Shown: one piece after another, positions 21,321 through 29,013 of the stretch
How positions within the stretch are numbered: position 1 is the first letter of the stretch
Layout: each line of letters starts with the position of its first letter
Assembly: GCF_003012745.1 (NCBI RefSeq)
Contig: NZ_PXYK01000016.1
Coordinates: 82,982 to 146,981, forward strand
Length of the DNA stretch: 64,000 nucleotides
Source: Kumtagia ephedrae
Lineage (GTDB): Bacteria; Pseudomonadota; Alphaproteobacteria; Rhizobiales; Rhizobiaceae
Direction of reading: 5' to 3'
The notes under the pieces: generated by a model
Seen by the model: the letters and a program-made list of their open reading frames with translations, nothing else
Database searches by the model: none
Told to the model about the DNA's origin: nothing
Made by a program: the position numbers and the translations under genes

Positions 21321-21770
21321 GTGATCACGGAAACCGTCGCCGATTTCGGGACCGACAGGCCGCCCGCCGGCTTCCGGCCGCTGCTCGGCCGCGCCGAGGT
21401 GGAGATGGTCGCGGGCCCGTTCTACGAGCGCCGGACCGCCGGCGGCCAGTGGCAGCTCGGCTTCCGGGTCACCCCGCGCAAGCTCAACCGCATGGGTGTG
21501 TGCCACGGCGGCGTGCTGGCGGTCTTCGCCGACATCCAGGGCAGCGCGCTGAAGAAGTCGCTGGACCTGGTCGCCGAGTCGCCCACGGTCACGCTCGGCA
21601 TTGACTATGCCGCCCCGGCTCATGCCGGCGCCTGGGTGCAGTCGCGGCCGGAGCTGGTGCGCCAGACCGCGACGCTGCTGTTTTTTCACGCCCTGTTTTA
21701 TGCCGACGACACGCTGTGTGCGCGGGCCAGCGGCATCTACTATCTGAGCAGCCGCCGATTGGATGTGTGA
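21321..21770 (+). CDS. Hotdog-fold thioesterase (PaaI type)
   Basis: Acyl-CoA thioesterase-like protein (149 aa). The hotdog helix MGVCHGGVLAVFADIQGSAL has the HGG signature, and LGIDYAAPAHAGAWVQS is the central strand. GTG 21321 has GGGAGGGG seven bases upstream; the frame is open further up, but there it only translates a CTTGTCGAA-type DNA repeat. Probably releases CoA from stalled or dead-end thioesters. Two similar genes occur at 25266 and 60440. Confidence 0.8.
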   Translation: MITETVADFGTDRPPAGFRPLLGRAEVEMVAGPFYERRTAGGQWQLGFRVTPRKLNRMGVCHGGVLAVFADIQGSALKKSLDLVAESPTVTLGIDYAAPAHAGAWVQSRPELVRQTATLLFFHALFYADDTLCARASGIYYLSSRRLDV

Positions 21771-21913
21771 TCCGGAGGCTGGATTGAGGTCGCACTCCGT
21801 CCGACACCCTCATCCGGCTTCCCCGGTGGTGAGCTTGTCGAACCACGAGGGCGTGGGCGCCGATCACCCTGCTACAACGGAGGTGAAAGGTGGCGGCATT
21901 CCAGTCCGCGCAC

Positions 21914-22678
21914 TTACTCGTGTTTCAGAAAACCCTTCGCCGCGGCGCGGCTGGCGAGAGCGCCGGTGCCGGCCAGATAGGCCTGCGTGCGGTTTTCCAA
22001 TTCGACCGCCGCCTGCAGGCTGGCGGCTTCCAGATTGGCCCACATGCCCCGCTTGGTCATCCAGGTCGCCATGCGGCCGTTGTCGGCGACGGCGCGGGCC
22101 AGCGCGACGGCTTCGCCCATCAGCGCCTCAGGCTCGGCCAGCCGCAGCACCAGGCCGATGCGCTCGGCTTCCTCGGCCTCCACCATCCGCCCGGTCAGCA
22201 TCATCTCGAAGGCGCGCGTCGTGCCGATGGCGCGCGGCAGCAGCCAGCTCACGCCGATGTCGCAGCTCGACATGCCGACCTTCACGAAGGCCGAGTTGAA
22301 GCGGCAGCGCGTCGAGCCGATGCGCGTGTCGCAGGCGAGCGCCAGGCCGAGCCCGGCGCCGGCCGCTGCGCCGTTCACCGCCGCGATCGTCGGCTGCGGG
22401 ATGCCCCGCAACTTCGTTGCCAGCGATCCGAATTTTTCCTGCCGCGCCATCCAGAAGGCGGCATCGCCGTCGCCGCCGGCCAGCGACAGGTCGAAGCCGG
22501 CGCAGAAGCCGCGTCCTTCGCCAGTGAGCACCAGTACCCGCGCTTCCGACCCGGCAACCGCGTCGAGCCGCGCCAACAGCTCGTCCACCATCGCGTCGGA
22601 CAGGGCGTTCAGCTTGTCCGGCCGGTTGAGCCTGAGCGTGGCGATGCCGTCCGTCTCTTCGAGAAGGACGTCGGTCAT
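21914..22678 (-). CDS. Enoyl-CoA hydratase/isomerase family protein
   Basis: Crotonase-fold protein of 254 aa: GRGFCAGFDLS and VNGAAAGAGLGLALACD form the oxyanion hole, and FNSAFVKVGMSSCDIGVSWLLPRAIG is the active-site loop. It is a candidate for a BadK-type hydratase step, though the substrate is not readable. Its ATG overlaps the stop of the upstream dienoyl-CoA reductase-like gene (ATGA), so the pair is coupled. The products suggest handling of an unsaturated acyl-CoA. Confidence 0.85.
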   Translation of the reverse strand: MTDVLLEETDGIATLRLNRPDKLNALSDAMVDELLARLDAVAGSEARVLVLTGEGRGFCAGFDLSLAGGDGDAAFWMARQEKFGSLATKLRGIPQPTIAAVNGAAAGAGLGLALACDTRIGSTRCRFNSAFVKVGMSSCDIGVSWLLPRAIGTTRAFEMMLTGRMVEAEEAERIGLVLRLAEPEALMGEAVALARAVADNGRMATWMTKRGMWANLEAASLQAAVELENRTQAYLAGTGALASRAAAKGFLKHE

Positions 22679-23556
22679 CGGCCCTGCCGCTCCTTCTCGG
22701 CCGATTTGCGCAGCGTCTCGCGCGCCGCCGCCCAGTCCTCCGCGCTCATGTCGGAAAGCTCTGCGAAGGTCGACGGCGCGGTCAGCCGGTGGCCGCCATC
22801 GATCGGGATGGTGGCGCCGTTCACGTAGGAGCATTCGTCGAGCATCAGGAACACCAGGATGGTGCGCAGCTCGTCCATCTCGCCGTAGCGGCGCAGCGGC
22901 ACCTTGTCCGGCTGGGTCGCGCCGACGGAGGAGCCGGGGATCGGATTGAGCTTTTCCCAGGCGTTCTCTGTGGGGAAGGGGCCGGGGGCGACGGCGTTCA
23001 GCCGGATGCCCTTCGGCCCCCATTCGGCGGCGAGCGACATGGTCATGGCATGGACGGCGGTCTTGGCCATGGCGCAGGGCACGACATAGGCCGAGCCCGA
23101 CCAAACCCAGGTCACCAGATTGGAGACCACCGTGCCCTTAGTACCGCCGGCGATCCAGCGCTTGCCGCAGCCGAGGGTGGCATAGAAGCTGCCGTCCATC
23201 ACGGTGGCGCGCACCGCGTCGTAGGCCCTGTGCGAGATCGATTCGGTGGGCGCGATGAAGTTCGCGCCGGCATTGTTGACCAGGCCGGTGAGCGGGCCGC
23301 CTTGCCAGAGGTCCGCGAGCATGGCGTCCACCGCCTCGGCGTCGCGGATGTTCACCACCCGGTATTCCGCGGTGCCGCCCGAGCGCCGGGCGATCTCCGC
23401 GCAGGCGTCGGCCAGCACCTGCTCGCGCCGGCCGCAGATCGCCACATGCGCGCCATGCGCGGCGAAGCCGACCGACATCTCCTTGCCGAGGCCGGTGCCT
23501 CCGCCTGTCACCAGGATGCGCTTGCCCTTCAGGACGTCGCTGCGGAACGGGCTCAT
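22675..23556 (-). CDS. SDR-family 2,4-dienoyl-CoA reductase-like protein
   Basis: SDR of 293 aa. The cofactor loop is TGGGTGLG with basic CGRREQ after beta-2 (NADPH type). In place of the usual YxxxK it reads VVPCAMAKTAV, with Lys kept and Tyr replaced. This, and the downstream PGPFPTENAWEKLNP segment, match the DECR1 group of mitochondrial 2,4-dienoyl-CoA reductases, which lack Tyr at that place. It probably reduces a conjugated dienoyl-CoA. The operator-like site 23609-23637 lies 53 bp upstream. Confidence 0.82.
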   Translation of the reverse strand: MSPFRSDVLKGKRILVTGGGTGLGKEMSVGFAAHGAHVAICGRREQVLADACAEIARRSGGTAEYRVVNIRDAEAVDAMLADLWQGGPLTGLVNNAGANFIAPTESISHRAYDAVRATVMDGSFYATLGCGKRWIAGGTKGTVVSNLVTWVWSGSAYVVPCAMAKTAVHAMTMSLAAEWGPKGIRLNAVAPGPFPTENAWEKLNPIPGSSVGATQPDKVPLRRYGEMDELRTILVFLMLDECSYVNGATIPIDGGHRLTAPSTFAELSDMSAEDWAAARETLRKSAEKERQGR

Positions 23557-23608
23557 GCTTCCTCCCTGTCGGTTTCCCCGGCGACCATAGCCGAGACTTG
23601 ATTGCAAG

Positions 23609-23637
23609 TCTAACGTATAGTACGCCAGAGTACGAAA
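23609..23637. promoter_or_regulatory. Operator-like site between divergent genes
   Basis: Sequence TAACGTATAGTACG followed by AGAGTACG, with several TACG/CGTA half-sites of the recurrent motif. It sits between the dienoyl-CoA reductase-like gene (minus) and the hydratase fusion gene (plus, ATG 18 bp downstream, GGAGGGAG). Confidence 0.45.
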
Positions 23638-23654
23638 TCGGAGGAGGGAGCTGG

Positions 23655-24995
23655 ATGTCCGCATTGCCCGAGATGACGAACTTCCGCACGCGGCGCACGG
23701 AGGACGGCATCCTGCATCTCGTCTTCGACATGCCGGACCGGTCGATGAACGTCTTCTCCAACCGGGCCATACACGAGATAGACGCATTCGCCGACTGGCT
23801 GAAGGGGGCCGACGTCGCCGGCGTCGTCGTCTCCTCGGGCAAGCCGGGCGCCTTCTGCGCCGGCGCCGACCTCACCGAGCTGTCGGCCGCCTACGACATG
23901 ATCATGGCGGCGCCCGAGGCGGAGCGCGACGCCCTGACGGTCGCGCATTTCTCGCCGATCGGCCGCGCCTTCCGCAAGCTGGAGACGGCGGGCAAGCCGG
24001 TCGCGGTCGCCGTGCACGGGCTGGCACTGGGCGGCGGCTGCGAGTTCGTTCTGGCCTGCCACCACCGGGTGCTGACCGACGCGAAGGAGACGCAGCTCGG
24101 CCTGCCGGAATCGCTGGTCGGGCTCTTGCCCGGCGGCGGCGGCACGCAGCGCCTGCCGCGCCTGGTCGGCGTGGAAAAATCGCTCGGCGTGCTGCTGGAG
24201 GGCGCCCGCCTCGACGCGAACCGGGCGCGGGAAACAGGCGCGGCCAGCGAAACGGTGCCGCCCGGCCGGGAGATCGCGGCGGCGGAGGCGTGGATCCGCT
24301 CGAAGCCCGAGCCGCTGCAGCCTTGGGACCGCATGGACTGGAAGCCGGTCGGCAGCGCCGAGCTCCTCGGCATCACCGGCCCGCTGCGCGAAAAGATCCT
24401 GCGCGAGACCGGCGGCCACTATCCGGCCGAGCTGGCGATCCTCGACTGCCTCGACCGCGGCCTGCCGCAAGGCATGGACGAGGGCGTCGCCGCCGAAATC
24501 GACGGCTTCAAGGATCTCGTGCAGCGGATCGAGCCGCGCAACATGATCGCGGTGATGTTCCTCGGCCGCGTCGACTACGACCGGCGCCGGCGCAAGGACG
24601 CGCTTCCAGCCGGCCTCGATGCCTTCGCCGGCAAGGTGGATGCGGCGATGCAAGCAAAGGTCGCGGCACTCGGCGAGCGCGGCGCCGCGGCAAGAAGCTT
24701 TGCCGGCATCGCCGGCGCCGCGCCGGGCGATGTCGCGGCGGCGCAGCAGGTCGCGGATCGCAAGCCGCAGTGGTTCGAGGCCCCGCAAGGCGTGATCGAA
24801 CGCGCCGCGCTCGCGGTGCTCGCCGCCGGCGCGCTTGCCGCGGCCGAAGAAGCCAGGTCATTCGCCGAAGACGAGCGCAACCTGGTCGATTTCCACTGCC
24901 AGCAGGCCGCCGGCTTCCCGCGTTATCTCGGCGGCCCCTTCACCTTCCTGGCGCGCTACGGCGAGGCGCGGTGCCGGGTGTTGGCCGCCGGCTGA
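23655..24995 (+). CDS. Enoyl-CoA hydratase fused to a 3-hydroxyacyl-CoA dehydrogenase C-terminal domain, no NAD-binding domain
   Basis: Protein of 446 aa. Residues ~1-200 are a FadB/FadJ-like crotonase domain (FCAGADLTEL, GLALGGGCEFVLACH, LGLPESLVGLLPGGGGTQRLPRL). After it come the linker helix (~270-310) and, at the C-terminus, a segment matching the last helical domain of trifunctional proteins (NLVDFHCQQAAGFPRYLGGPF). The Rossmann NAD-binding domain and first dehydrogenase helical domain expected between them are missing. It is therefore expected to hydrate enoyl-CoA but not oxidise the alcohol. ATG 23655 follows GGAGGGAG. Confidence 0.78.
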   Translation: MSALPEMTNFRTRRTEDGILHLVFDMPDRSMNVFSNRAIHEIDAFADWLKGADVAGVVVSSGKPGAFCAGADLTELSAAYDMIMAAPEAERDALTVAHFSPIGRAFRKLETAGKPVAVAVHGLALGGGCEFVLACHHRVLTDAKETQLGLPESLVGLLPGGGGTQRLPRLVGVEKSLGVLLEGARLDANRARETGAASETVPPGREIAAAEAWIRSKPEPLQPWDRMDWKPVGSAELLGITGPLREKILRETGGHYPAELAILDCLDRGLPQGMDEGVAAEIDGFKDLVQRIEPRNMIAVMFLGRVDYDRRRRKDALPAGLDAFAGKVDAAMQAKVAALGERGAAARSFAGIAGAAPGDVAAAQQVADRKPQWFEAPQGVIERAALAVLAAGALAAAEEARSFAEDERNLVDFHCQQAAGFPRYLGGPFTFLARYGEARCRVLAAG

Positions 24996-25030
24996 GGCTC
25001 GCAGCGACGCCGGCGCTGAGCGAGCCGACC

Positions 25031-25192
25031 AGGGCAATCGCCTGCGCTTTTACCCCCACCCCTGACCCCTCCCCTCAAGGGGGAGGGGGATCGGCTGCGT
25101 CTCCGCTAGGCACCAATCGTCGATGATTTCGCATGGCATAGCGGCCACAAAATCCCCCTCCCCCTTGAGGGGAGGGGTTAGGGGTGGGGGTG
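25031..25192. repeat. Composite inverted-repeat element (type C), copy 1
   Basis: A ~20-bp flank (AGGGCAATCGCCTGCG) is followed by inverted arms (25051-25090 and 25151-25191; CCCCACCCCTGACCCCTCCCC and its complement) around a ~60-bp interior. Further copies are at 41247-41410 and 60217-60380. It lies between convergent genes. Confidence 0.75.
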
Positions 25193-25265
25193 CGAGGCAC
25201 CGAATTCCCCGCCAAGTGCCATATGACCGTCGGCGAAAAGGTCGGCCCAGGGGCCAGCCCACGCC

Positions 25266-25772
25266 TCACCCCTTGCCCAGCACGCCGGACAGCACCTCCA
25301 GCCCCTGCGGATCGTGCGTGGCCTGCACGAAGATGCCGCTGGCGGTGAACACCGCCGTCGCGCCGACGCTGACCGTCGTGCGCGAGAACAGCAGGGTGCG
25401 CCCGCGCTTGGTCAGCTCGGTGCGCGCCTCGACCCAATCGCCCAACCGCACCGGCCGTAGATACTCCATCGACAGCGACGCGGTCGGGATCGACGTCTCC
25501 GGCAGGTCGGCGGCGAGCCGCACCGAATAGGCGGCGAAATCGGCGAATCCCGCCAGCATGCCGCCGTGGCAGGTGCCGTGGTTGTTCATGTGCCGGGGCG
25601 AGCAGCGGAAGGCGACGACCAGCCCGCAATCCTCCACCCGCCCGTAGAACTGCGCCATCATCAGATGGAAGCCGATGCGCGGCGCGATCGGGCGAAAACC
25701 CGCCGGCGGATCGTCGGGCAGGTCGCGCGCCGCCAAGGCGGCGATCTGGTCGGCGCGGGCGTCTCCGGTCAT
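25266..25772 (-). CDS. Hotdog-fold thioesterase (PaaI type)
   Basis: Thioesterase-like protein (168 aa) with NNHGTCHGGMLAGFADFAAY as the hotdog helix and ASLSMEYLRPVRLGDWVEA as the central strand. Start ATG 25772 lies 2 bp after the stop of the upstream acyl-CoA dehydrogenase gene, making a two-gene operon. The N-terminal DDPPAGFRPI segment is shared with the thioesterase at 60440-60937, so the two are probably paralogues. Confidence 0.82.
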   Translation of the reverse strand: MTGDARADQIAALAARDLPDDPPAGFRPIAPRIGFHLMMAQFYGRVEDCGLVVAFRCSPRHMNNHGTCHGGMLAGFADFAAYSVRLAADLPETSIPTASLSMEYLRPVRLGDWVEARTELTKRGRTLLFSRTTVSVGATAVFTASGIFVQATHDPQGLEVLSGVLGKG

Positions 25773-25774
25773 GC

Positions 25775-26920
25775 TCAAAGATTCCTCGAGATCAGTTCCT
25801 TCATGATCTCCGAGGTGCCGCCATAGATGCGCTGCACCCGTGCGTCGGCATAAAGCCGACAGATCTCGTATTCGCGCATGAAGCCGTAGCCGCCATGCAT
25901 CTGCACGCCGACGTCGACCACGCGCCCCTGCATCTCCGAGCACCAGAGTTTCGCCATCGAGGCGTCGAAGGTGGTCAGCCGGCCCTCCAGATGTCGGCCG
26001 ATGCACTGGTCGACGAAGGCCCAGCCGACGGAAAGCTCGGTCTTGAGTTCGGCCAGCCGGTAGCGCGTGTTCTGGAAGTCGGCCACCGCCTGGCCGAACG
26101 CCTTGCGCTCGCGCACATAGTCGCGGGTGATGTCGAAGGCCTTCTGGGCGGCGGCGATCGAGGTCACGGCGATGATCAGCCGCTCCTGCGGCAGCTCGCT
26201 CATCAGCATGCCCATCGCCTGGCCCTCGGCGGCCAGCGTGTTGTCGACCGGCACGCGCACGTCGTCGAAGAACAGCTCCGAGGTGTCGGCGCTGATCTGG
26301 CCGAGCTTGTCGAGGTTGCGGCCGCGGCGGAACCCCACGCGGTCGGCCTCGACCACGATCAGCGTCATGTTGCCGGAGCCGCGGCCCTCGCCGGTGCGGC
26401 ACACCACGATGACGATGTCGGCGTGCTGGCCGTTGGAGATGAAGGTTTTGGCGCCGTTGATCACCCAGTCGTCGCCGTCCCTGACAGCGCGCGTGCGCAC
26501 GCCCTGCAGGTCCGAGCCGGTTCCCGGCTCGCTCATGGCGATGGCTGAGACCAGCGAGCCGTCGACCATGCCGGGCAACCAGCGCTGCTTCTGCTCCGGC
26601 GTGGCGTGGTGCAGCAGATAGCCGAGGCAGACGTCTGCATGCACCGAGACGTCGGCCGCCGGTCCCATGAAGCCGGAATAGGCGAGCTCCTCGGCGACCA
26701 CCGTGTGCATGCGGAAATCCGCGCCGAGCCCGCCATGCTCCTCGCCGACGCTCGGGCACAGGAAGCCGGCGGCGCCGAGCTTGCCCCACAGCGAGCGGTC
26801 TACGATGCCCGCTTCCTCCCAGGCGTCGAAATGCGGGGCGATCTCCTCTGCAATGAAGCGGCGCAGGCTGTCGCGCAGGCCGTTGTGGTCCTCGCCGTAG
26901 AGCGCGCGGTTCGGCAGCAT
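25775..26920 (-). CDS. Acyl-CoA dehydrogenase
   Basis: FAD enzyme of 381 aa introducing the alpha-beta double bond in an acyl-CoA and passing electrons to ETF. It has the flavin segment AIAMSEPGTGSDL, WVINGAKTFISNG, the QMHGGYGFMREYEICRLYADARV block and the catalytic Glu in YGGTSEIMKELI. It heads the operon with the thioesterase; its promoter contains the best-preserved operator copy of the window. Similar to the dehydrogenase at 29991-31151, so one may be a duplicate with a different chain or ring preference. Confidence 0.93.
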   Translation of the reverse strand: MLPNRALYGEDHNGLRDSLRRFIAEEIAPHFDAWEEAGIVDRSLWGKLGAAGFLCPSVGEEHGGLGADFRMHTVVAEELAYSGFMGPAADVSVHADVCLGYLLHHATPEQKQRWLPGMVDGSLVSAIAMSEPGTGSDLQGVRTRAVRDGDDWVINGAKTFISNGQHADIVIVVCRTGEGRGSGNMTLIVVEADRVGFRRGRNLDKLGQISADTSELFFDDVRVPVDNTLAAEGQAMGMLMSELPQERLIIAVTSIAAAQKAFDITRDYVRERKAFGQAVADFQNTRYRLAELKTELSVGWAFVDQCIGRHLEGRLTTFDASMAKLWCSEMQGRVVDVGVQMHGGYGFMREYEICRLYADARVQRIYGGTSEIMKELISRNL

Positions 26921-26975
26921 AGGGTGTCCTCCGGCAATCCGGGGAGCACAATGGCCCTCCGGCTTATACCGGAAG

Positions 26976-27005
26976 ATTATAATATGCTAGCGTATTAAAT
27001 TACAA
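26976..27005 (-). promoter_or_regulatory. Promoter with operator in the spacer, acyl-CoA dehydrogenase operon
   Basis: Read on the minus strand, a -35-like TTGTAA (27005-27000) and a perfect -10 TATAAT (26981-26976) are 18 bp apart. The whole 14-bp palindrome ATACGCTAGCATAT (26995-26982) fills the spacer. A protein bound there would block RNA polymerase. The -35 box overlaps the marR stop codon. Confidence 0.65.
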
Positions 27006-27527
27006 GACTGAAAGCCGCGGCTCGCCGTGGTCTTCCAGCAGCTCGTCGTCGAGGCCGCCTCCCGCCGCGCCGTCGAAATTGCGGTCGGCGACGAGGCCGA
27101 TCAGGTTCTTCTTCATGGCGTAGAGCGTGCGCGACGTCAGCTCCAGGTCCTCGCGCGGAATGCCCTTGAGGATGCGGGTGTTGAAGCTGTCGTTGATCGG
27201 GCCGATCTTGTTGATCAGGTCGCGCGCCTTGTCGGTCAGGTAGACGCGCTTGACGCGCCGGTCCTTCTCGTCGGCGCGGCGCTCGACGAAGCCGGCGCTC
27301 TGCAGCCGGTCGATCAGCGAGCCCAGCGCCACCTTGCCGACGTCGAGTTCATTGGCCAGTTGCGTCTGCGGCAGCCCGTCGTTGCGCGAGACGAATGCCA
27401 GCACCCACCATTGCGAGCGGGTGATGCCGAGCGGCGCCAGCTCGCGATCGTAGGAGACACGCCGCAGCCGCGACACGTCATGGATGAGATAGCCGAGCCT
27501 CAGATCCCAGGAGCGCGTCTCGTTCAT
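27000..27527 (-). CDS. MarR-family transcriptional regulator
   Basis: Winged-helix regulator (175 aa). The N-terminal dimerisation helix (SWDLRLGYLIHDVSRLRR) is followed by the recognition region (LPQTQLANELDVGKVALGSLIDRLQSAGFVERRADEKDRRVKRVYLT), including the Asp-Arg-Arg wing. ATG 27527 follows GGGAGA. MarR proteins usually repress and are released by a ligand, often a CoA thioester in catabolic loci; in Rhodopseudomonas palustris the MarR-type BadR controls cyclohexanecarboxylate genes. A variant of the island operator lies upstream of this gene, and the best copy immediately downstream, so it is the prime candidate for the regulon's regulator. Confidence 0.9.
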   Translation of the reverse strand: MNETRSWDLRLGYLIHDVSRLRRVSYDRELAPLGITRSQWWVLAFVSRNDGLPQTQLANELDVGKVALGSLIDRLQSAGFVERRADEKDRRVKRVYLTDKARDLINKIGPINDSFNTRILKGIPREDLELTSRTLYAMKKNLIGLVADRNFDGAAGGGLDDELLEDHGEPRLSVL

Positions 27528-27575
27528 ATGGTTCTCCCGCCTTTTCTCTGCGGAGATTCGTAAGATTTCGAGCTT

Positions 27576-27589
27576 GTTAGCTATCATAT
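27576..27589. promoter_or_regulatory. Operator copy upstream of marR
   Basis: GTTAGCTATCATAT matches the recurrent 14-mer at 11 positions on the opposite strand (ATATGATAGCTAAC). It lies 49 bp upstream of the marR start, as expected for autoregulation. Confidence 0.5.
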
Positions 27590-27700
27590 TTTTCGCGTGG
27601 CGCAATGTACGCCCGCGTTTCTTGAGGTTCCATGCCATTCCCGTGGGGGAGGGCATCGCCGGCGGCGATTACCGCCCCATCCGCTTTACAAAAAAGATAA

Positions 27701-27730
27701 GGCAGCATATCGTGCGATAGAGTATTAGTT
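27701..27730. promoter_or_regulatory. Operator-like site upstream of the BKACE gene
   Basis: AT-rich segment with GCATATCGTGCGATAG and GTATTAG, containing inverted half-sites (ATCG-TG-CGAT). It ends 18 bp before the ATG of the beta-keto acid cleavage enzyme gene; GGAGGAG follows as its ribosome site. Confidence 0.4.
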
Positions 27731-27748
27731 TGAGATCCGGAGGAGACC

Positions 27749-28681
27749 ATGCGGAAATCGAAGAAGGTCATCGTCAGCTGCGCGGTCACCGGCTCGATCC
27801 ACACGCCCACCATGACGCCCTACCTGCCGATCACGCCGGACCAGATCGCCAGCGAGGCGATAGCGGCGGCGGAGGCCGGGGCGGCGATCCTGCACCTGCA
27901 TGCGCGCAACCCGCGGGACGGCTCGCCCAGCCAGGACCCCGAGCACTTCCGCATGTTCCTGCCGCGCATCAAGCAGAGCTGCGACCCGGTGGTGAACATC
28001 ACGACCGGCGGCGGGCTCGGCATGACGCTCGACCAGCGCCTCGCCGCCGCCCTCTGGGCAAAACCCGAAGTCGCCTCCATGAACATGGGCAGCCTGAATT
28101 TCAACATTTCCGGCGCCGCCGACAAGATCAAGGACTTCAAGGAGCCGTGGGAACGGCCCTATCTCGAGCGGACGAAGGATTTCATCCTCTCCAACACCTT
28201 CACCCAGATCGAGCGCGGCATCACGGAACTGTCGGCCAACGGCACCCGCTTCGAGTTCGAGTGCTACGATATCGGCCACCTCTACAACCTCGCCCATTTC
28301 GTCGACCGCGGCATGGTGAAAACGCCGTTCTTCATCCAGGGCGTGTTCGGCATCCTTGGCGGCATCGCGCCCGAACTGGAGCATCTCCTGCACATGCGCG
28401 ACACCGCCGATCGGCTGTTCGGCGACGACTACTATTTCTCCTGCCTGGGCGCCGGGCGCCACCAGATGCCGCTGGCGACCGTCAATGCGCTGAAGGGCGG
28501 CCACGTCCGCGTCGGCCTGGAGGACTCCATCTACATCGGCAAGGGCGAGCTGGCGAAATCCAACGCCGACCAGGTGGCGAAGATCGTGCGCATTCTGAAG
28601 GAGCTGTCCATCGACGTCGCGACCCCGGCAGAAGCCCGCGAGATGCTCGGCCTCAAGGGCAGCGACAATGTCGGGTTCTGA
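27749..28681 (+). CDS. Beta-keto acid cleavage enzyme (BKACE, DUF849 family)
   Basis: TIM-barrel Zn enzyme (310 aa). The family condenses a beta-keto acid with acetyl-CoA and splits it to acetoacetate and a new acyl-CoA (as Kce in lysine fermentation). VSCAVTGSIHTPTMTPYLPIT is the family N-terminus, LHLHARN gives the two Zn-ligand His, and GGGLGMT and VRVGLEDSIYIGKGE (carrying a further metal-site Glu) follow. Divergent from marR. The natural substrate differs between BKACE subgroups and cannot be assigned here; cleavage of a dicarboxylic keto acid released by ring opening would fit. Confidence 0.9.
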   Translation: MRKSKKVIVSCAVTGSIHTPTMTPYLPITPDQIASEAIAAAEAGAAILHLHARNPRDGSPSQDPEHFRMFLPRIKQSCDPVVNITTGGGLGMTLDQRLAAALWAKPEVASMNMGSLNFNISGAADKIKDFKEPWERPYLERTKDFILSNTFTQIERGITELSANGTRFEFECYDIGHLYNLAHFVDRGMVKTPFFIQGVFGILGGIAPELEHLLHMRDTADRLFGDDYYFSCLGAGRHQMPLATVNALKGGHVRVGLEDSIYIGKGELAKSNADQVAKIVRILKELSIDVATPAEAREMLGLKGSDNVGF

Positions 28682-28726
28682 GGCCGGCGGGCTTCATGGC
28701 CGAGGCGCCGGACTCGCCGCTGCTGA

Positions 28727-28966
28727 TTCTGCACCGGCTTTGACCGCGTCGCCGTTCCGGCATGGATCCTAGGGTCTCCGCGACGGCCTTCGGCCTGCTC
28801 CGCCCTAGGATGACGAAGGCGTTGATGTTCTTGGCCAATCGCTAACGTTGGAGATTGGCGGAAGCACCCCTCCCTTCGTCATCCTAGGGCGAAGCCAGGC
28901 CGAAGGCCGTCGCGGAGACCCTAGGATCCATGCCGGAACGGCGACGCGGTCAAAGTCGGTGCAGAA
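28727..28966. repeat. Long inverted-repeat element (type D)
   Basis: Arms of about 92 bp (28727-28818 and 28873-28966) are near-perfect reverse complements with a ~54-bp centre containing CGCTAACGTTGG. Each arm has its own sub-palindrome (CCTAGGGTCTCCGCGACGG and ...CCCTAGGATG). It fills most of the gap between the convergent BKACE and DMT-transporter genes and could fold into a very long hairpin acting as a two-way terminator. Confidence 0.8.
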
Positions 28967-29013
28967 GCGAACCGAGCGCGAATTGCTGGCGAGACGGGTG
29001 AACTACCCCGCCC

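Noticed and set aside
21261..21860. GAGCTTGTCGAA sequences at about 21279 and 21832 as a specific regulatory site
   Set aside because: This is a widespread short palindromic repeat core in alphaproteobacteria, with no consistent position relative to promoters here.
25031..25192. CRISPR array or rho-independent terminators from repeated C-rich/G-rich blocks
   Set aside because: Blocks are inverted pairs without regular spacers or a T-tract; they recur as whole elements at distant sites.
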